A stretch of 9,397 bases of DNA from Yeguia hominis. Its GTDB lineage: Bacteria > Bacillota > Clostridia > Oscillospirales > Acutalibacteraceae. Within the stretch, counting starts at the first letter, position 1; each line of letters opens with the position of its first letter. Made by a program: the position numbers and the translations under genes. Shown piece by piece: positions 6,394 to 9,397 of the stretch. The notes below the pieces were generated by a model that was not told the DNA's origin, ran no database searches, and saw only the letters and a program-made list of their open reading frames with translations. The stretch spans positions 1-9,397 of the forward strand of contig NZ_JACRSN010000033.1 in NCBI RefSeq assembly GCF_014384705.1. The letters run 5' to 3'.

Positions 6394-6721
6394 CGATAGC
6401 GTCCTTTAGCGCCTCGTAGTAGATATTTACCGGCTCGAACTTGATCTGCTTGGGCTCCAGCATTTCACTCCGGAGCCATGCCCACACAAATTGCTCTGCG
6501 GTCATACCGTTGTAGTTCACAAAGCCCATTGCCGCAAAGGGCGCAGCACCAAGGATGCACATCCACGAAACCGTTTCCGTCCCCACATAGGGCTTCAAAA
6601 CAAAGTACAAAAGCACTGCAACGCCAACAGCCAGTAAAGAAAAAACGAACTGTCTGAGGGACAGTCCGAAAAACATGGACTCGGTATAGTTCCGAATCTC
6701 TCTATTGATTTTGACCTCCAT
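6356..6721 (-). CDS. PrgI-family membrane protein (VirB3-like)
   Basis: A 121-residue inner-membrane component of the conjugative channel. The start MEVKINREIRNYTESMFFGL is typical of the PrgI family. Two hydrophobic segments follow, at about 24-43 (FVFSLLAVGVAVLLYFVL) and 50-70 (VSWMCILGAAPFAAMGFV). The soluble tail, including FVWAWLRSEML (78-88) and KFEPVNIYYE (94-103), is also characteristic. An AGGAGG (complement of 6728-6733) lies 6 nt before the ATG and shares bases with the stop region of the preceding 69-residue gene. It precedes VirB4 and overlaps its start, the standard VirB3-VirB4 neighbourhood in these elements, where a small membrane protein docks the ATPase. Confidence is high from length, topology and context. 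Confidence 0.92.
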   Translation of the reverse strand: MEVKINREIRNYTESMFFGLSLRQFVFSLLAVGVAVLLYFVLKPYVGTETVSWMCILGAAPFAAMGFVNYNGMTAEQFVWAWLRSEMLEPKQIKFEPVNIYYEALKDAIDEHEKEACKHND

Positions 6722-6733
6722 ATCGTACCTCCT

Positions 6734-6943
6734 TTAGGTCAACACATCAGCGGTAGCAATAAACAGAATGTGCTTACGAGGAACATACATAGAAGTGAAC
6801 GGCGTCTGAAATTCAAGAATATCGTTGTCTCCCGCCTTATAGAAGCGATTGACGATTGTCTGCGCTCCGTGCAGGTCGTAGTCCTCTCCTACCTGCAGGA
6901 CCTCGCCGTTAGTGAGATGAATATTATAAAGTTGAACAGTCAT
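6734..6943 (-). CDS. Unknown 69-residue conjugation-module protein
   Basis: Not recognised as a named family. The protein (MTVQLYNIHLTNGEVLQVGE at its start) has alternating hydrophobic positions and turn residues, suggesting a small beta-rich cytoplasmic protein. It has no signal peptide and no membrane segment, and ends with PRKHILFIATADVLT. Its ATG at 6943 overlaps the stop of the preceding Cys-rich gene as ATGA, so translation is probably coupled. A weak AAGGGG lies about 11 nt upstream. The frame is open further back to 7081, but that extension lies over the Cys-rich gene in another frame and has no support. It sits 12 nt before PrgI, so it belongs to the operon. An accessory role in transfer is inferred only from position. 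Confidence 0.7.
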   Translation of the reverse strand: MTVQLYNIHLTNGEVLQVGEDYDLHGAQTIVNRFYKAGDNDILEFQTPFTSMYVPRKHILFIATADVLT

Positions 6944-7128
6944 AATGGTAATTTCCCCTTCTGCATTTTTTCCCGGCGCAGAGCCTCCTGAAGTTCCTCC
7001 TTGCAGACACATTCCTCTGCAAGGCAATTTACTTCGCCTTTCTTTCTGCCGCCGTAATAGAGACAATATTTGCAATCGCAATCAGCCACGGTATATCCGC
7101 GCCATTGATTCAGTACACGCTTTGCCAT
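6940..7128 (-). CDS. Small Cys-rich protein, possible zinc-binding
   Basis: A 62-residue soluble, basic protein without membrane segments. The central part holds six cysteines as CDCKYC (residues 17-22), C35, C40 and C42, in the pattern CxCxxC-x12-CxxxxCxC, which could bind zinc or another metal. The C-terminal third (KEELQEALRREKMQKGKL) is a charged helix. The start at 7128 is 1 nt after the TrbL stop codon, with only a distant GGAG in the end of trbL, so reinitiation is likely. Its TGA overlaps the next start (ATGA). Tight packing on both sides supports a real gene despite its size. Function is unknown; its position between TrbL and PrgI suggests an accessory or regulatory factor of the transfer system. 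Confidence 0.72.
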   Translation of the reverse strand: MAKRVLNQWRGYTVADCDCKYCLYYGGRKKGEVNCLAEECVCKEELQEALRREKMQKGKLPL

Positions 7129-7129
7129 A

Positions 7130-7966
7130 TCAGATACCCATCATCTCCTTCACAAGTCGGTCTGCCATTTTCACCGCGCCGACCAGAATGAGCATGTTGA
7201 AAATCAGCTCGCCGATGTAGCTCCACACCATAGAAGCCGGAGCTGCATTCGGATCAACAACCGGCGGGCTGGACGCAAACACGGAGAAGATGATGCAGGC
7301 CAAGACGATGATTGCACCCTCCAGGCACACCGACGCATAGCTTTTTAGGAAGCTCTTTCCGATGTTCTGCGTAGGCTCTCCGGCAAAGGCGGAAAGCGGA
7401 ACCGGCGCAAGCGCGGTGTACATGTACATTTTGAAAAAGCGGCCATATACACTCATGATCATCATGAAGGACAGCACCCAAATGAACAGTCCACCGATCA
7501 GCGTTACCGCCCACAAGGGGATAGACTCAAAGAAACCGCAATCCTCCACAGCCGTGATAATCTCCTGCGGCAACACCGTTGCCTGTGGGCTTCCAAAGCC
7601 GGCAGAATTCATGATCGTACTGACTACGCCCTGGATAATCTCCAAAATCGCCATCATCAGCTCCATGCCGTAGGTAATCAGGCCTTTAGCAATCGCAAAA
7701 CGAACGAACAACTTCACCGCGTGCTCCGGCTTTTTCAGCTCTGCAAAGGAGCCGCAGGTTTTCACAACTCCCACTACGAAAAACAGCGCCAACAGCGCAT
7801 AGCCGATGGCCTGCAGCGCTCCGTGGATACTGCAAATAACCGACCAGATCGAGCCACCTTTGAATGTCTGCGGTGACTGCGTGATCAGCTGCCAGATTTC
7901 CGACAGCTTATCGTTCCAAACCTCCAGTGCATTTTCAAGGTTCTGCACAATCCAGTTATCCGACAT
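7130..7966 (-). CDS. TrbL/VirB6-like conjugal transfer membrane protein (CD1112-type)
   Basis: A 278-residue polytopic membrane protein expected to form part of the translocation channel. An amphipathic N-terminus (1-38) is followed by hydrophobic segments at about 42-68, 95-118, 150-174, 178-194, 210-231 and 248-266. The stretch YGRFFKMYMYTALAPVPLSA (174-193) is the conserved core of TrbL/VirB6-like proteins in Firmicute elements, and ends in the typical AFAGEPTQNIGKSFLKSY (193-210). The start at 7966 has GGGAGG (complement of 7977-7982) at about 10 nt, directly after an intercistronic hairpin. It lies between Maff2 (VirB2-like) and the small genes leading to PrgI and VirB4, as expected for a type IV secretion module. 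Exact number of membrane passes is estimated by eye. Confidence 0.9.
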   Translation of the reverse strand: MSDNWIVQNLENALEVWNDKLSEIWQLITQSPQTFKGGSIWSVICSIHGALQAIGYALLALFFVVGVVKTCGSFAELKKPEHAVKLFVRFAIAKGLITYGMELMMAILEIIQGVVSTIMNSAGFGSPQATVLPQEIITAVEDCGFFESIPLWAVTLIGGLFIWVLSFMMIMSVYGRFFKMYMYTALAPVPLSAFAGEPTQNIGKSFLKSYASVCLEGAIIVLACIIFSVFASSPPVVDPNAAPASMVWSYIGELIFNMLILVGAVKMADRLVKEMMGI

Positions 7967-7983
7967 TCGTTACACCTCCCTTC

Positions 7984-8006
7984 GGGGCGGCCTTTACGAC
8001 CGCCCC
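7984..8006 (-). other. Intercistronic GC hairpin between maff2 and trbL
   Basis: GGGGCGG (7984-7990) and CCGCCCC (8000-8006) form a 7-bp all-GC stem with a 9-nt loop. On the minus strand it lies 16 nt after the Maff2 stop and is followed directly by GAAGGGAGG, the trbL ribosome site, with no T-run, so it is unlikely to be a strong terminator in the operon direction. A hairpin after a small pilin-like gene fits transcript stabilisation or processing that favours that gene; this is inference. Confidence 0.55.
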
Positions 8007-8022
8007 TTTTGCGGAAACCGGA

Positions 8023-8373
8023 TCAGCCAACAATGAGGTTGAGGATTTCCTTGGCAAAGGTGATGATGACGCCGCCGGCCAGGGTCAGAAAACCGTTGGA
8101 ACGCTGGCTCGGATCGTGGGACTGGAAGCTGAGACCGACCTGCACAATGCCCCAGCCAAGCAGAATCAGGCCGACCGCACGGATGAGGCCGAAGATAAAG
8201 TCGCTGAGGTTGTTGACGACGGTAATGGGGTCGCCTGCGGCAAAGGCGGTCACGCCCATGCTCATGGTAAGCGTAAGGGCAAGGACAGCCATCACATAAA
8301 TGCGGTAGCCCTTCTTGACCTTGCCGGGGATCTCCGGCTTGCTGGTGTTCTTCTTTGCATTAAGCTTCTTCAT
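8023..8373 (-). CDS. Maff2-family small membrane protein (VirB2-like)
   Basis: A 116-residue protein of the Maff2 family, the VirB2-like small subunit of Tn1549/CTn-type conjugation systems. A basic N-terminus (1-25) leads into a hydrophobic segment with a signal-like end, MAVLALTLTMSMGVTAFAAG (28-47). Two further hydrophobic segments follow, at about 55-82 (FIFGLIRAVGLILLGWGIVQ) and 94-115 (GFLTLAGGVIITFAKEILNL). The loop SFQSHDPSQRSNG (82-94) is typical of the family. The start at 8373 overlaps the end of virD4 by 14 nt and has AAAAGGAG upstream at about 11 nt. The frame is open back to 8592, but that part lies over virD4 in another frame and has no support. Pilin-like function is inferred from family and position. 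Confidence 0.9.
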   Translation of the reverse strand: MKKLNAKKNTSKPEIPGKVKKGYRIYVMAVLALTLTMSMGVTAFAAGDPITVVNNLSDFIFGLIRAVGLILLGWGIVQVGLSFQSHDPSQRSNGFLTLAGGVIITFAKEILNLIVG

Positions 8374-9397
8374 TGTCTTTTTTCTCCTTTTCATCAAGTA
8401 GTTCTTCCAGCTCCTCTTCCGAGTAGAGCAAGAATTCATGTTTTTCTGCCTCCAGCTTTTCAGCGTTTTTGACAGCCTTCTTGTCGAAGCTGAACGCCAT
8501 GGAAGCGATGCTTCTGGTATCCTCACCGTGGGTATAGGCCGGTGCGGAACCGTCCGTCGTAAGCGCCACATTAGGATGATGAAGAATGTCATACTTGAGA
8601 TCCCGGATGGGGCGCTCCCCGCGTATAAAAAGAAGTGCGTACCGGTTGTCCAGCATACGCACTTCGTCAGGTGTCATCAGCTCTCGTCCGGCAAGCTGAT
8701 AGTTGGTGGAATAGCTTCCGTTTCTGCCGCGAGACCGTCCGTAGGTATTCGTATCGATGGTCTCCTTGCCCAGCAGCTTGGAAACATACTCGTGGGTACT
8801 TTGTTCGTTGCCGCCCAGATACAGAAACTCGTCGCAGTTACCCACAATGCTCTCCCATTGCTTCTCAAACAGAGCTTTCAGCTGCGCAAGGTTCTGAATG
8901 ATGATAGAGACAGAAATCTCGCGGCTTCGCATAGTGGACAGGAGCTTATCAAACTCATCCGGCAGAGCGACATTGGCAAACTCGTCCATGACAAAATGCA
9001 CATGCACGGGCAGTCTGCCGCCGTGAACGGAGTCGGCCTGATAGTAGATCTGCTGAAACAGCTGGGTATAAAGCATACCCACGATGAAATTGAAGGAGCT
9101 GTCGTTATCGGGAATCACGGCGAATACCGCCGTTTTCTTTTCTCCGATTTGCCCCAAATCCATTTCATCGTATTGGGTAATGCCGGCCAGCGAATCCAGA
9201 TTGAACTTCTCCAAACGGGAGACAAGGGAAATCTGGATGGATTTCAGCGTCTTAGCGCTGCCGGAGTGATACGCCCGATAATACTTGAGGGCGATATGCT
9301 CTGGGTTTATCATTTCCAGACGGTCAAACAGCTCGTCCAGAGGGCTTACATAGCTGTCGTCGTCCTCACGGACTTCACCTGCACGAAGCAACTCCAT
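8360..9397 (-). CDS. VirD4-like coupling ATPase, C-terminal part (CD1115-type, partial)
   Basis: The C-terminal 345 residues of a VirD4/TraG-type coupling protein, which recruits the relaxosome and pumps DNA to the channel. The Walker B region VHFVMDEFANVALPDEFDKL (133-152 of the visible part) and the following LLSTMRSREISVSIIIQNLA (152-171) are classic. FLYLGGNEQSTHEYVSKLLG (191-210) and RELMTPDEVRMLDNRYALLF (238-257) complete the ATPase and cargo-recognition region. The acidic tail (EEELEELLDEKEKKDNEEA) ends at 8360. The Met at the window edge is internal: complete homologues are about 600 residues, with two N-terminal membrane segments and Walker A, which lie beyond the right edge. It is the first gene of the visible operon and overlaps maff2 by 14 nt. 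Confidence 0.93.
   Translation of the reverse strand: MELLRAGEVREDDDSYVSPLDELFDRLEMINPEHIALKYYRAYHSGSAKTLKSIQISLVSRLEKFNLDSLAGITQYDEMDLGQIGEKKTAVFAVIPDNDSSFNFIVGMLYTQLFQQIYYQADSVHGGRLPVHVHFVMDEFANVALPDEFDKLLSTMRSREISVSIIIQNLAQLKALFEKQWESIVGNCDEFLYLGGNEQSTHEYVSKLLGKETIDTNTYGRSRGRNGSYSTNYQLAGRELMTPDEVRMLDNRYALLFIRGERPIRDLKYDILHHPNVALTTDGSAPAYTHGEDTRSIASMAFSFDKKAVKNAEKLEAEKHEFLLYSEEELEELLDEKEKKDNEEA

Noticed and set aside
4750..6399. Plus-strand open frame of 549 codons opposite virB4
   Set aside because: It lies fully antisense to a clear VirB4 ATPase with intact Walker motifs. The translation has no recognisable domain and reads like a codon-bias shadow, and no convincing ribosome site was seen.
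6944..7081. Longer start for the 69-residue protein at 7081
   Set aside because: This part overlaps the Cys-rich gene in another frame. The ATGA junction at 6940-6943 gives a standard coupled start.
8374..8592. Longer N-terminus for Maff2 from 8592
   Set aside because: The 73 extra codons lie over virD4 in a different frame and look like an Arg/Ser-rich shadow. The normal Maff2 start with its signal-like segment is at 8373.
9395..9397. ATG at the right edge as the VirD4 start
   Set aside because: It is an internal Met: the N-terminal membrane segments and Walker A expected for a VirD4 protein are missing, so the gene continues beyond the window.

Overview
The window looks like the 3' end of a conjugation module from a Tn1549/CTn-type integrative conjugative element of a gut Clostridia-like Firmicute, followed by a small regulatory/cargo segment. 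This rests on the gene set and order (VirD4-type coupling protein, Maff2, TrbL/VirB6, PrgI, VirB4, class B sortase, CHAP hydrolase), the strong AGGAGG-type ribosome sites and the moderate GC content. The host species cannot be named from the sequence, and no integrase, relaxase or attachment site is visible.

Right to left on the minus strand (9397 to 1368), eight genes and one frameshifted gene form one apparent operon. They are the C-terminal part of a VirD4-like ATPase (runs off the right edge), a Maff2 VirB2-like small membrane protein, a TrbL/VirB6-like polytopic channel protein, a 62-residue Cys-rich protein, a 69-residue unknown protein, a PrgI-family (VirB3-like) membrane protein, a VirB4-like ATPase, a class B sortase with an apparent 1-nt deletion, and a membrane-anchored CHAP-domain wall hydrolase. 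Spacing is tight: several stop/start overlaps, and a hairpin between maff2 and trbL and another at the virB4 stop. A strong rho-independent terminator ends the operon and fills the whole 43-nt gap to the convergent xre gene. Together these genes would encode the ATPases, membrane channel and wall-opening functions of a Gram-positive type IV secretion system.

The left part (1 to 1367) is not conjugation machinery. It holds a plus-strand XRE-family regulator (992-1324), a divergent minus-strand SLOG/DUF1273 (YpsA-like) protein (368-850) with its own terminator, and the first 51 codons of a second small HTH regulator running off the left edge. The 141-nt gap between the SLOG and xre genes carries three copies of a 14-bp near-palindromic element at an exact 30-bp period, plus a fourth related inverted copy. 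This looks like an operator array controlling both genes.

The points most worth a second look are this operator array and its SLOG/XRE pair, the broken sortase gene, the paired small genes next to the TrbL gene, and the periodic Ala/Lys helix in the hydrolase.
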